This document shows, one piece after another, positions 1-12,692 of a stretch of DNA of 64,000 nt. A program made the position numbers and the translations under genes. The stretch is from Moraxella catarrhalis (GTDB lineage Bacteria > Pseudomonadota > Gammaproteobacteria > Pseudomonadales > Moraxellaceae), in the NCBI RefSeq assembly GCF_001656295.1, contig NZ_LXHE01000002.1, positions 1 through 64,000 on the forward strand, in the 5' to 3' direction. Under the pieces are notes generated by a model. That model did no database searches. It was not told where the DNA came from and saw only the letters and a list, made by a program, of their open reading frames with translations. Within the stretch, counting starts at the first letter, position 1; each line of letters opens with the position of its first letter.

Positions 1-101
1 AATATCAATTATTGCTAGTAAGTACATAATGTACACGATGAATGAGCCAAAATTAAAGTCCAATAAAAAAGCTTGTCTTTTTCATTGGCAAATAAAAGAT
101 T
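1..101 (+). other. rrn operon leader (partial)
   Basis: This is the A/T-rich stretch just before the 16S gene. It should hold the leader of the ribosomal transcript, but the promoters are probably outside the window because I see no clear -35/-10 pair here. No coding frame is visible. Confidence 0.5.
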
Positions 102-1630
<1,529 letters not shown>

Positions 1631-1691
1631 ACGAAGTTATCTGATTGGCAAGAATTCACAACAAGTTGTTCTTTGGTAAGATGTTTAAAAC

Positions 1692-1768
1692 GGGTCTATA
1701 GCTCAGTTGGTTAGAGCACCGTGTTGATAACGCGGGGGTCATAAGTTCAAGTCTTATTAGACCCACCA
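1692..1768 (+). tRNA. tRNA-Ile (GAT)
   Basis: A 77-nt cloverleaf in the 16S-23S spacer with an encoded CCA. The anticodon GAT is at 1726-1728. Acceptor, D, anticodon (ccgtg/cgcgg) and T arms all pair. The Ile-GAT plus Ala-TGC pair is the usual content of a gammaproteobacterial rrn spacer. Confidence 0.96.
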
Positions 1769-1772
1769 TTTT

Positions 1773-1848
1773 GGGGCCATAGCTCAGTTGGTAGAGCGCC
1801 TGCCTTGCACGCAGGAGGTCAGGAGTTCGACTCTCCTTGGCTCCACCA
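1773..1848 (+). tRNA. tRNA-Ala (TGC)
   Basis: A 76-nt cloverleaf with encoded CCA. The anticodon TGC is at 1806-1808. It lies 4 nt after tRNA-Ile and is cotranscribed with the rRNAs. The rest of the spacer, 1849-2093, holds no gene that I can see. Confidence 0.97.
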
Positions 1849-2093
1849 ATAAACATCAAAGCATACATAAGCAATTTAAATAAGATTTCTTATTTATGCT
1901 TTCATTTTATAAACTGACGAAGTTTATAACATTATTTAACAACATAGTATGAGTCTGGGTTAATTATTATCCAACGTAATAATTAACCATGGTGATTGTA
2001 CCCAATACAATCACCTAAAGTAAAGAGAACTGAATCAAGCGTAAACATAGGTGAATCGTTACACATTACCCATAAGACCCCTTGGGGTTGTAT

Positions 2094-4949
<2,856 letters not shown>

Positions 4950-5063
4950 ATACAACACCCAAGTGGTTTTACCCACTGACTGTGTTGATTGGTAATATGT
5001 AAGATGAACCTTAATCTTGATTTAGTAACAAACAGACTCATACCGCGTTGTTAATCCTTTTAC

Positions 5064-5176
5064 GCTGACGACAATAGCAAGATGGAACCACCTGATCCCT
5101 TCCCGAACTCAGAAGTGAAACGTCTTAGCGCCGATGGTAGTGTGGTTCGCCCATGTGAGAGTAGGTCATCGTCAGC
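5064..5176 (+). rRNA. rrf: 5S ribosomal RNA
   Basis: About 113 nt. The ends gctgacgac and gtcatcgtcagc pair to form helix I. The interior has the conserved ccacctgatcccttcccga and cgccgatggtag blocks. It is the last gene of the operon and is followed 14 nt later by a strong terminator. Confidence 0.96.
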
Positions 5177-5189
5177 ACCTTATTTTAAA

Positions 5190-5220
5190 CCCCTCTTCTT
5201 TTGAAGAGGGGTGTTTTTTT
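5190..5220 (+). terminator. Rho-independent terminator of the rrn operon
   Basis: A 9-bp stem, cccctcttc/gaagagggg, with a tttt loop is followed by gtgttttttt. It ends the rrn transcript. It sits 3 bp from the stop of the convergent permease gene and may also limit read-through from that side, but the T-run favours the plus strand. Confidence 0.9.
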
Positions 5221-5222
5221 AC

Positions 5223-7280
5223 CTATTCCTTGGACATCGTTTTCATTAGATATAACAGATATATTCCTCCGATGACTGAAGCAATGATACCTGCTGGGAT
5301 TTCGTATGGAAAAATGACATAGCGTCCAATCCAATCTGCGATAAGCATCAATCCTGCTCCTAACATTGCTGACAATGCCAGCTGTTGAGATAAGCGTACT
5401 GCTCCAAGCGTCATTGCCAAATGCGGTGTCATCAGTCCAATAAAGCTTAAAGGGCCGACAACAAGGGTTGATATGGTACTAAGTAATGCAACAAGGATTA
5501 AGGTGATCATTTTGGCGCGTTTAATTGATACGCCTAAATTACGAGCCATGGTCTCATTTAGGCTCATTATTTGCAGTGGTTTTAGTATGAATAAGCTGAT
5601 GATGAATAGTACCAATGCCGCTATGACCACCCACCAAGCTGAGTTTGGGTTGGCGTAATAGGTTGTGCCAGATAGCCAATTTAATATTGCTTGTAATCTG
5701 GGATCACCTGATATTTTAATCAATGTTAAAACGCTGGTCATCATCGCTGAGATGGCAACCCCAACCAATAACAATAAAGAAGGTGATAATTTTCTGGCTA
5801 GCCATATGACCAAAAGAAGCACCAAGCCTGATCCAATCATGCCTGATACCAATAATACAGTAATGTCTGCATTTTTTTGATTTTCTAATCCCAGCATTGC
5901 CAGTAATAATGGGTTGAACAAAAATGCCAATATGACGCCTAATGCGCCACCTGAGCTAATTCCCATCACCTCAGGGCTTGCCATGGGGTTGCAAGTGAGT
6001 TTTTGTAATAGGACACCAGCACAGGCGAGCATGGTACCTGTTGCCATTGCAGATAATGTGCGTGGTAGACGAAATTGTTCAATTAAATAAACATCTGTTT
6101 GAATGGTTAAATGACCCATGGCATTTGGGGCAATATATAATGCAAGCCCGCCCATGATAACCAATATAAGTGCCATTACAAACCAAAAAAAGCGTGTTTT
6201 TTTACTTCTTTTTATGGTTAAAAAGGCGAAAGATTCTTCGTGATGAATTTGCTGTTTGCTTTGATGGATTACCAGCCAAATAACCATGCCTGATCCTAAA
6301 ATGCCTGTCAATGCACCAACAGGCAAATTAAGCTGAATCATGGGTTTAAGCCATGTTGTGAGTAGTGTAACCAAGTTGTTACTTAGCCATAAGAATACCG
6401 CACCAAATCCAAATCCTGCCAACAATCGCTGCCAAATATGGCGGATTGCCAATAGATTGACCATGCTGGCTGAGGCAAGTCCAACAAAACTTAAGATGCC
6501 AACCCGACTCACCACGCTGGCTGTAATGATGGCGACCAAAATGATTGCCGCCAATCGTACCTGTGCGACAGGCACACCCAGACTTTTGGCTTGTCGGTCA
6601 TCTAAGCCCATTAAGGTTAATGGTTTGAGCAATAAAAATAGAGCTGGGGGTAAAAATACGCTGATTGCTAATAAAAATTGACCAGTTTGCCAGCTTGATT
6701 GAGTTAAGTATCCACTGCCCCAAACCAAAACCCCCATCGTCCAATCAGGATAAAATATGATGAGCAGTTGGGCAATGGAGAAAAATAAGATGTTCACCAC
6801 TAAGCCACTTAAAATTAATATCACAGAGTTCATATGGCTTTTGGTAGAAATGGCAAAGACCAGCACCATGCCCAGCAGCGACCCAAAAAATGCAACCCAA
6901 AAACTTCCATGTAGCCCAAAACTTGGTGCAACGATGGCAACAATTAATAACGATAATTCAGCCCCTGATCCGACTGCCAGTGTGGTATCTGAGGCTAAGT
7001 TGTTTTTGACCAGTTGTTGTAGTAACACACTTGCCACGCCAAGCAAACCACCTGATAGCATTGCCACAAATATGGTTGGTATGAGTTGTAATTGTACAAC
7101 CATCTGATTTAGGCTAAGTGATTGTGATGGTAAAAACAACCATACAAATGGATCATGCCAGGCTGTTTTTATGACCAAGCTTGTGCTTACCATTGCCAAA
7201 CATAACAAACAGACAAACCATAAAATGACAGGGGCTTTTGGGGTGATTACTTGTTTTATTGCTGATATTTTATTGGGCAT
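5223..7280 (-). CDS. fhuB: FhuB-like double-length ferric-siderophore ABC permease
   Basis: A 685-residue inner-membrane permease of the FecCD/BtuC family. Two homologous halves are fused in one chain, as in E. coli FhuB (about 660 aa). The second half shows the family pattern RLPRTLSAMATGTMLACAGV followed by a Q-x-NPMASPEVMG segment near residues 405-440; the first half has the matching LLGVASVLLQQLVKNNLASD stretch. Each half has about ten hydrophobic segments. The gene overlaps the end of the binding-protein gene by 11 bp, so translation is probably coupled. Double-length permeases are typical of hydroxamate (ferrichrome-type) systems, which is why I favour that substrate; the actual siderophore is not shown by sequence. 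It is the last gene of the iron locus. Confidence 0.88.
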   Translation of the reverse strand: MPNKISAIKQVITPKAPVILWFVCLLCLAMVSTSLVIKTAWHDPFVWLFLPSQSLSLNQMVVQLQLIPTIFVAMLSGGLLGVASVLLQQLVKNNLASDTTLAVGSGAELSLLIVAIVAPSFGLHGSFWVAFFGSLLGMVLVFAISTKSHMNSVILILSGLVVNILFFSIAQLLIIFYPDWTMGVLVWGSGYLTQSSWQTGQFLLAISVFLPPALFLLLKPLTLMGLDDRQAKSLGVPVAQVRLAAIILVAIITASVVSRVGILSFVGLASASMVNLLAIRHIWQRLLAGFGFGAVFLWLSNNLVTLLTTWLKPMIQLNLPVGALTGILGSGMVIWLVIHQSKQQIHHEESFAFLTIKRSKKTRFFWFVMALILVIMGGLALYIAPNAMGHLTIQTDVYLIEQFRLPRTLSAMATGTMLACAGVLLQKLTCNPMASPEVMGISSGGALGVILAFLFNPLLLAMLGLENQKNADITVLLVSGMIGSGLVLLLVIWLARKLSPSLLLLVGVAISAMMTSVLTLIKISGDPRLQAILNWLSGTTYYANPNSAWWVVIAALVLFIISLFILKPLQIMSLNETMARNLGVSIKRAKMITLILVALLSTISTLVVGPLSFIGLMTPHLAMTLGAVRLSQQLALSAMLGAGLMLIADWIGRYVIFPYEIPAGIIASVIGGIYLLYLMKTMSKE

Positions 7281-8232
7281 TGGCTATTTTTCCTTGAAAG
7301 GTTGCTTCATTAAGCCGTTCACCGAAGGTAACCATGGACGATATGCCACCGTATACCCACAGTGGTTTTATGACCGTCATACAAAGATTGTTTGCATATC
7401 CGAGCCTTTGCCATAATAAGGTGTCTCTGAGATCTTGGTAAAGCATGGGGCTAAAAGGTTCAACCACGACCAGACAAGTCTGTTGGTCTAATTTTGCCAA
7501 ATCTCCCAATGTGATTGATACAAATCCCCACATGTTCGCTTGTCCCATTTTATCTTCAAGCGTGATTAGACTCAGCCCCATTTCTTGAGTGGCAGGTTTA
7601 AATAAGCTATTGTTGGCATAAATTCGTAAATTATTGGCATCTGCAAACTTCACCACGGCAATTTTTTGAATATCGGGATTTTTTTGTCTAAATATTAATC
7701 CCAGTTCATGCAGTTTTTGTTTAGATTCTATTAAAAATGCTTCGGCTTGTTTGGGCTGATTGATGATTTCTCCCAGTTTTTTGGTTGTCTCGGCATAATT
7801 TTGCCAAGTTGCAATGTCGCCGTATGAGCCAAAAAAGACGCTGGCATGAGGCGTGTCGCCATACAAGGGACGCAAATGAGCGTAAAAATCATTGTCAATA
7901 ATCATATCAGGCTGTAATTGTGCCAATCGTTCGGGATTTGGATAAGACCTTGCTCCCAAGTCAATGGTTTGGCTTGGTAGTTCAGGTTTGCCAACCCAAT
8001 CAGGATAAATTTTAACATCACCGACTGCCACGGGTGGATAACCCATGGCGGTTAAGGTGGAAGCAATCGCCCAATCAGGGGTGATGATCTTAAGAGGCTG
8101 GTTTTGTGTGGTGGTTGAAGAAGTGTTTTGCTGGTTGTGTTGAGTAGCTTGATGGGTATTTTGCTGATGGTTTTGTGGTTGGCAGCCAGATAGCAGTAAA
8201 CTGATGGCAAACAGTAAGCTTTTTTGCATCAT
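7270..8232 (-). CDS. fhuD: FhuD-like siderophore-binding lipoprotein
   Basis: A 320-residue periplasmic binding protein of the TroA/FepB/FhuD helical-backbone class. The N terminus is a lipoprotein signal with the lipobox LLSGC near residues 13-17. A Q/N/H/T-rich spacer (about residues 18-45) then precedes the folded domain, which begins around PLKIITPDWAIASTLTAMGY. In Gram-positive bacteria lipid anchoring is usual for such proteins; in Gram-negative relatives many are soluble, so this one is probably tethered to a membrane. The start ATGATG overlaps the ATPase stop codon (8229-8231). It hands ferric siderophore to the downstream FhuB-like permease. Specificity is inferred from neighbours only. 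Confidence 0.85.
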   Translation of the reverse strand: MMQKSLLFAISLLLSGCQPQNHQQNTHQATQHNQQNTSSTTTQNQPLKIITPDWAIASTLTAMGYPPVAVGDVKIYPDWVGKPELPSQTIDLGARSYPNPERLAQLQPDMIIDNDFYAHLRPLYGDTPHASVFFGSYGDIATWQNYAETTKKLGEIINQPKQAEAFLIESKQKLHELGLIFRQKNPDIQKIAVVKFADANNLRIYANNSLFKPATQEMGLSLITLEDKMGQANMWGFVSITLGDLAKLDQQTCLVVVEPFSPMLYQDLRDTLLWQRLGYANNLCMTVIKPLWVYGGISSMVTFGERLNEATFQGKIANAQ

Positions 8233-9002
8233 ATGACCGCCACCTTTTTGCCATTCATGGGGTGACTTAGTAAATGTAAATGAATGCCAAAGATACGCTC
8301 AAGCACCTTTGGCTGCATTGTGCTGGCAATATTACCAATATGGCACAGTTTGCCATTTTTTAGAGCAATGACTTCATCACAAAATTGTGAAGCAAGATTA
8401 ATATCATGAATAATAATCATAACTGCCTTGTTTTTTTGTTTTGCCAAGTGTTGGATTAGGCGAAGTATTTCAACTTGATATACAATATCAAGTGCAGCAA
8501 GTGGTTCATCAAGCAAAAGATAAGGCGTATCTTGGGCAATACACATGGCAAGCCATGCTCTGGCTCTTTCGCCACCTGACAGCGTTGTCATCGACTGCTT
8601 GGCAAATTGTTCAATTTGAGTGTGTTGCATTGCCTCGCATAAGATGGCGTGGTCTTGCGAAGTGGGTTTTTGTAACCATTTTTGGTGGGGATACCGACCA
8701 AGCATCACAAGCTCAGAAACGGTAAAATGACTGGCATCAGGCAGCTTTTGTGGCAGATAGGACAGATATTGAGCAAGCGTTTTGGGCGGTAAATCAAAAA
8801 TTGATTGATTTGTCAATTCATCTAATGCCACATGCCCACTGGTTGGTGTTATTTCACCTGCTAAGGTTTTGATAAGTGTTGATTTGCCTGATCCGTTATG
8901 CCCAATTAAAGCATATATTTTTCCTTTTTCTAGGGTGATATTAATATCATGCAGTAAGGTTTTTTCTTGGCGAATAACCGTAAGTGATTGAGTAAAGAGC
9001 AT
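8229..9002 (-). CDS. fhuC: FhuC-like ABC transporter ATPase
   Basis: A 257-residue nucleotide-binding subunit that powers the siderophore importer. Motifs in order: Walker A GHNGSGKST (about residues 34-42), Q-loop LPQKLPDASHF, signature LSGGERARAWLAM (about 141-153), Walker B YLLLDEP, and the switch histidine in IIIHDINLAS. The dimer binds the cytoplasmic face of the fused permease. The ATG at 9002 has only a weak Shine-Dalgarno sequence; an 18-bp direct repeat lies immediately upstream. The gene overlaps the binding-protein start by 4 bp, so the two are translationally coupled. Confidence 0.92.
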   Translation of the reverse strand: MLFTQSLTVIRQEKTLLHDINITLEKGKIYALIGHNGSGKSTLIKTLAGEITPTSGHVALDELTNQSIFDLPPKTLAQYLSYLPQKLPDASHFTVSELVMLGRYPHQKWLQKPTSQDHAILCEAMQHTQIEQFAKQSMTTLSGGERARAWLAMCIAQDTPYLLLDEPLAALDIVYQVEILRLIQHLAKQKNKAVMIIIHDINLASQFCDEVIALKNGKLCHIGNIASTMQPKVLERIFGIHLHLLSHPMNGKKVAVI

Positions 9003-9037
9003 AAATTAACCAAAAAAGATAAATTAATCAAAAAAGA
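9002..9037. repeat. Two tandem 18-bp repeats upstream of the fhuC-like start
   Basis: The unit taaattaaccaaaaaaga (9002-9019) is followed directly by a copy with one change, c to t (9020-9037). The repeat fills the expected ribosome-binding region of the ATPase gene on the minus strand. The unit length is a multiple of three and no coding frame crosses it. Confidence 0.75.
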
Positions 9038-9158
9038 TAACAAATGGTAAAAAATCATGGTAAAAAATAAGGCAAGTTGTTAAGCCAATCAGACAAAACA
9101 AAGCAACATGGGGCAAAATGAACCAAGCAGGCTTGGTAACATGGTGTGTTTATCAGTC

Positions 9159-10238
9159 TTATTCATCTCGCCAATATACTTTTAGCACAATGTCGCAATT
9201 TGAGCCCAAAAAGTTGCGAAGCATTGGTCGAAGATGTTTGGTTGTGGCTGCCTCAAGTCCGCCCCAAATAGAATCAATTTTGATTGGTGTGTGCTGTAAA
9301 AAATCGATTAATTGGGCAAAAATTTGTTCGTGTGGTGCGTCATTTATCTTTGCAATCACGGGTAGAACTGTGATGCAAGATGATGGTAATGCTTCATCTA
9401 AATAAGCCAGTTCCTGAGCGCTTTGTAAAAAAAGCAGCACAATGGGCATTTGGGGGTTTTGCCAAAGTTCTATCAACCTTGCTACCGTAGGTAGAGAGGT
9501 TTCATCAGCAATCAATAAACTCTGACCATTTAGATGCTCAATTTTTTCAGGGAATTCTCTTTCGCTGGTAATGATGTCATTGATTTGAACTGACTTTACC
9601 CATGTTTCACCAAGACTAAACTCACCATTTTTTTTGCCATGACAATATATGTCAATCCATGCCAAATGTTGTTTTTCTCCTTGGGGGGATATGGCTTGCC
9701 AAGCTTTTCGAAGTGTGTAGTAGCGATAAGGTCGATTGGAATTTTGCTTGGTGGCAGATGAGCTAAGATTTAGTAAAAATGCGTAACCAGCAGGCAGTTG
9801 GGATAGGTTTGTTTTTGACTGTAAGGTCAGGCGATACATATTTTGGCTAACTGCTGATACCGCCTGTAAAACAAAGTGGCGCTGTCTAATTTCGATGGTT
9901 TTTTTACCTTGTTTACGATCACTGCGTTGCAGCAGGGCGATGTATTGCTCATTGAGTTGCTCGGCGGATTGAATGGCGGTATCAAATTGTAAAAACCAAA
10001 TTTGTTGTTCTTGTTTATTAGGTTGATACCAGTCTTGCTCAAACTGTAAATCCAAGACAAAACCTTCTTGATAAATCTGTTTTAGCATCACAGATTGTAG
10101 GTTTTTGCATTGATTTTGAGTCAGCTCAAGCAGACCGATTGCCATACTTTTGATGTCATCAAGGTGATCTTCATTGATGTGGTTAACGAGATCAGCCAGT
10201 TTAGAATCATTTAACGGTGTTAAAGTGTGTTTTTGCAT
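9159..10238 (-). CDS. Siderophore-interacting FAD protein (ferric-siderophore reductase) with N-terminal DUF2470-like domain
   Basis: A 359-residue cytoplasmic flavoprotein predicted to reduce ferric siderophore and release iron after import. The N-terminal ~85 residues (LADLVNHINEDHLDDIKSMA and following) resemble DUF2470, a heme-oxygenase-type pocket. From about residue 100 it follows the SIP family: an FAD-binding barrel containing RPYRYYTLRK, then an NAD(P)H-type domain containing SLLIADETSLPTVARL, and a C-terminal tail ending VYWRDE. I chose ATG 10238. A TTG at 10283 would add 15 residues, but it lies inside a short tandem repeat and has poor spacing. It sits between the receptor and the transport genes on the same strand, which supports the role. 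Confidence 0.82.
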   Translation of the reverse strand: MQKHTLTPLNDSKLADLVNHINEDHLDDIKSMAIGLLELTQNQCKNLQSVMLKQIYQEGFVLDLQFEQDWYQPNKQEQQIWFLQFDTAIQSAEQLNEQYIALLQRSDRKQGKKTIEIRQRHFVLQAVSAVSQNMYRLTLQSKTNLSQLPAGYAFLLNLSSSATKQNSNRPYRYYTLRKAWQAISPQGEKQHLAWIDIYCHGKKNGEFSLGETWVKSVQINDIITSEREFPEKIEHLNGQSLLIADETSLPTVARLIELWQNPQMPIVLLFLQSAQELAYLDEALPSSCITVLPVIAKINDAPHEQIFAQLIDFLQHTPIKIDSIWGGLEAATTKHLRPMLRNFLGSNCDIVLKVYWRDE

Positions 10239-10271
10239 GATGTTTTGGTATTTGTTGTGGGGGTCGTTATG

Positions 10272-10299
10272 TTTTATCAGCAATCTTTTATCAGCAATC
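10272..10299. repeat. Two tandem 14-bp repeats between receptor and reductase genes
   Basis: Perfect tandem duplication of ttttatcagcaatc (10272-10285 and 10286-10299). It lies between the receptor stop and the reductase start. Because the unit is not a multiple of three, copy-number change would shift the frame of the alternative TTG start at 10283. Confidence 0.8.
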
Positions 10300-10307
10300 T
10301 AAACATA

Positions 10308-12443
10308 CTAAAAGTTTGCCGTCAGGCTGACACTGGCTTGGCGTTCTGCACCCATCCAACAGTTCATCTTATCATAGCAAGAGCCAACATAAGTTTTATT
10401 AAACAAATTACTGACACTTAAGCCTGCACTGAGTGTGGGGCTGATTTGATGACTGCCTGCCAAATCTACCAAAGTAACGCTTGGCAAGGTATCGGAATTT
10501 TGTCTATCAACTTGCATGCCTGCTTGATGGCGAATGCCAACATTGAGCAAAGTTTTATCATTGGGTGTGATGGTTGTCCAAAGGCTTGCGGTATGCTTGG
10601 CGACTTGTTGAGGGCGGTTGCCAACCAATTGTGGATTAAATTCATCTTTGCTGATTTTGGCATCTACATAGCCATAGCTTAAACCCGCATGAAGCCAGTC
10701 GTTAAAATGATGGTCGGCTGATATCTCAAACCCTTTTGAGGTGGTTTCGCCTGTTTGTGTCTGTTTTGTCCAATCAACTGCTGCCACTTTTTCATTTTTC
10801 TTAGTGATGTCAAAGGCTGCCAAGCTTGCTTTGGTTTTATTGTCAGTTGAGGCGTATTTTACCCCAACTTCAAACTGATTGGCCGTGGTGGGTTCAAACG
10901 GTTTGTTTGTCACAAAATTATTGCCAACCAAAGGTTGAAATGATTGAGAATAACTTGCATAAGGTGAAAGACCGTGATTGAAATGATAAATCCCTGCCAA
11001 GCGACCAGAAGTTTTATTGGCTTGATTGATGGTGGTTTTATGGGTATTATTTGCCGTTTGGGTATTGGTTACACTTTCATAGTTATCACGGCGTAGCCCT
11101 GCAACAACGGTCAGGTTGTTCCATTGCATCTCATCTTGTAGATATACGCCAAGCTGCTTTTGCTTAATGTCATCTTTTTGTTGATAGCCTGTCAAGTTTA
11201 GATTGGTTTTGCTAAATAATCCATGGTCTGGTTGAGCAAGGTCAATGGTTGGAACGCCTTGATACATGGCGTCGGCATATTTGGCGGTACTGTTTGTTTT
11301 TTGATAATCCACACCGAGCAATAGGTTGTGTGATGAATCCTTGATAAATAAATCATAGGCCAATTGATTGTCTGTTGACCAGTTTGTCATATTTTCATCT
11401 GTGGTATAGGCTGTACGGTTGAGCTTGGAGTCTGAGCCTTGTACAAATCCTTGATGATAAGTATTTTTTTGTTGAGCTTTGGCGTTGGTGTGGCGTAAGA
11501 TGTGCTTGAACTTTAAAGCGTCGTTAATTTGCCAGTTAATGGTTTGGCTTGGCATGAAGACTTTTTTACTAAAGTGATTCCAGTGGTCGCCTGCATAAGC
11601 ATTTGCACCAAGCTTGCCATAGCTTGCGTTGTATAGCGTTCCTAAACTTGGCAATGGTGTGGAGGGTAACATATTTGGGTCATTTTGATAATAAACACTG
11701 GCAAGTACCGAGATGTCATCATTGGGTCTCCAAATCAGCGAAGGATTGATTAATGTCCGTTTTTCTTTGGTATCTTGCATTTGTCCATCTTTTTTACGAA
11801 CCAATGCAACCATGCGATAATTGATGTCATCGCTGAGCTTTGATGTGCTGTCAATGCCCACTTCTTTTAGGTTATGTGTGCCTGTACGCAGTCTTATTTC
11901 ATGCTGAGGCGAGCTTTTGGGGGTCTTGGCAACTTGATTGACCATACCACCTGGTTGGTTAAAGCCGTATAATGAAGATGCAGGACCTTTTAATATCTCA
12001 ATGGCTTCGGTGGCATAAGCATCTACTTGTGGCATCAAGTTCCATGTGCCGTCATAAGGCAGTCTCATACCATCATAAAAATTTGAATAATTTTTAAATC
12101 CTCGGATATTGTATTCATCAAAAATACTGACCGTTCCCCGATTTTCTGTATCAACACCTGCTTCATAGCGTAATGCACTGCTCACACTGTCGGCTTGGCG
12201 TTGTTTAAGCGTATTTTGTTCAATGCGATGATAGCTCATAGGGGCTTGGCTGGGTGGTAGTGTGGTTTTGGTGGCGGTGGTTCGATATGTTTCACCATAA
12301 ACTGTTATGGCATCAAGTCTGACTGTGGGCAATGGCTCAGAAGAAATGAGGGGGGGGGTAGTCGCCATTGCTGATATTGAGCTTGAGACCAAGCCTATGG
12401 TGATGATATGGCGTATCGTGATGGGCAATAAAGACAAACGCAT
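10308..12443 (-). CDS. TonB-dependent ferric-siderophore outer-membrane receptor
   Basis: A 711-residue outer-membrane receptor that imports ferric siderophore using TonB energy. It has a signal peptide ending near SSSISAMA (residues 20-27), a TonB-box-like segment VRLDAITVYGE (about 41-51), and a plug domain with RGFKNYSNFYDGMRL and EAIEILKGPASSLYGFNQPG (about 145-165). The remainder is a 22-strand barrel ending in the aromatic C-terminal signature SVSLTANF. The family is that of FhuA/FpvA-type siderophore receptors. A Shine-Dalgarno aaagga lies 8 nt before ATG 12443. Upstream is a promoter with a Fur box in its spacer. The reading frame runs through a run of nine C residues at codons for T-T-P-P-L (about residues 29-33), so the gene as sequenced is in the ON frame. 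Confidence 0.92.
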   Translation of the reverse strand: MRLSLLPITIRHIITIGLVSSSISAMATTPPLISSEPLPTVRLDAITVYGETYRTTATKTTLPPSQAPMSYHRIEQNTLKQRQADSVSSALRYEAGVDTENRGTVSIFDEYNIRGFKNYSNFYDGMRLPYDGTWNLMPQVDAYATEAIEILKGPASSLYGFNQPGGMVNQVAKTPKSSPQHEIRLRTGTHNLKEVGIDSTSKLSDDINYRMVALVRKKDGQMQDTKEKRTLINPSLIWRPNDDISVLASVYYQNDPNMLPSTPLPSLGTLYNASYGKLGANAYAGDHWNHFSKKVFMPSQTINWQINDALKFKHILRHTNAKAQQKNTYHQGFVQGSDSKLNRTAYTTDENMTNWSTDNQLAYDLFIKDSSHNLLLGVDYQKTNSTAKYADAMYQGVPTIDLAQPDHGLFSKTNLNLTGYQQKDDIKQKQLGVYLQDEMQWNNLTVVAGLRRDNYESVTNTQTANNTHKTTINQANKTSGRLAGIYHFNHGLSPYASYSQSFQPLVGNNFVTNKPFEPTTANQFEVGVKYASTDNKTKASLAAFDITKKNEKVAAVDWTKQTQTGETTSKGFEISADHHFNDWLHAGLSYGYVDAKISKDEFNPQLVGNRPQQVAKHTASLWTTITPNDKTLLNVGIRHQAGMQVDRQNSDTLPSVTLVDLAGSHQISPTLSAGLSVSNLFNKTYVGSCYDKMNCWMGAERQASVSLTANF
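12350..12358 (-). repeat. Nine-base homopolymer (C9 on the coding strand) in the receptor gene
   Basis: Nine consecutive G on the plus strand, hence C9 in the coding strand. It lies just after the signal-peptide region of the TonB-dependent receptor. Gain or loss of one base would shift the frame and end translation early. The present length keeps the gene open. Confidence 0.9.
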
Positions 12444-12496
12444 GGCAACCGTCCTTTAAAACTGATATTTAAAAAAAGAGATGTGTTATGGGTGTT

Positions 12497-12525
12497 ATCA
12501 TACCAATAATAATTATCATTATCAA
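12497..12525 (-). promoter_or_regulatory. Receptor-gene promoter with embedded Fur box
   Basis: Read on the minus strand: -35 TTGATA (12525-12520), a 17-nt spacer, then -10 TATGAT (12502-12497). The 19-mer gataatgataattattatt (12523-12505) matches the classic Fur consensus GATAATGATAATCATTATC at 17 of 19 positions and covers the -35/spacer region, so Fur-Fe binding would block RNA polymerase. It lies about 55 bp before the receptor start and probably controls the whole iron locus. Confidence 0.88.
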
Positions 12526-12692
12526 TATATATTAAAAAAGTTTTTGATGAATGATTTTGGACAAGGTGAAATGAAGTTAAATGATGAAGAAGACAAAGCT
12601 AAATAATATAGAACTTACGCACCATCTTAACTCAAAAAAACATGATAGTTCTAGCTAGATTTTGGATTTAAATGGAATCAATCATCAGCGAC

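Noticed and set aside
9122-9137. accaagc-ag-gcttggt palindrome after the reductase gene as a terminator
   Set aside because: The 2-nt loop cannot form a normal hairpin and no T-run follows.
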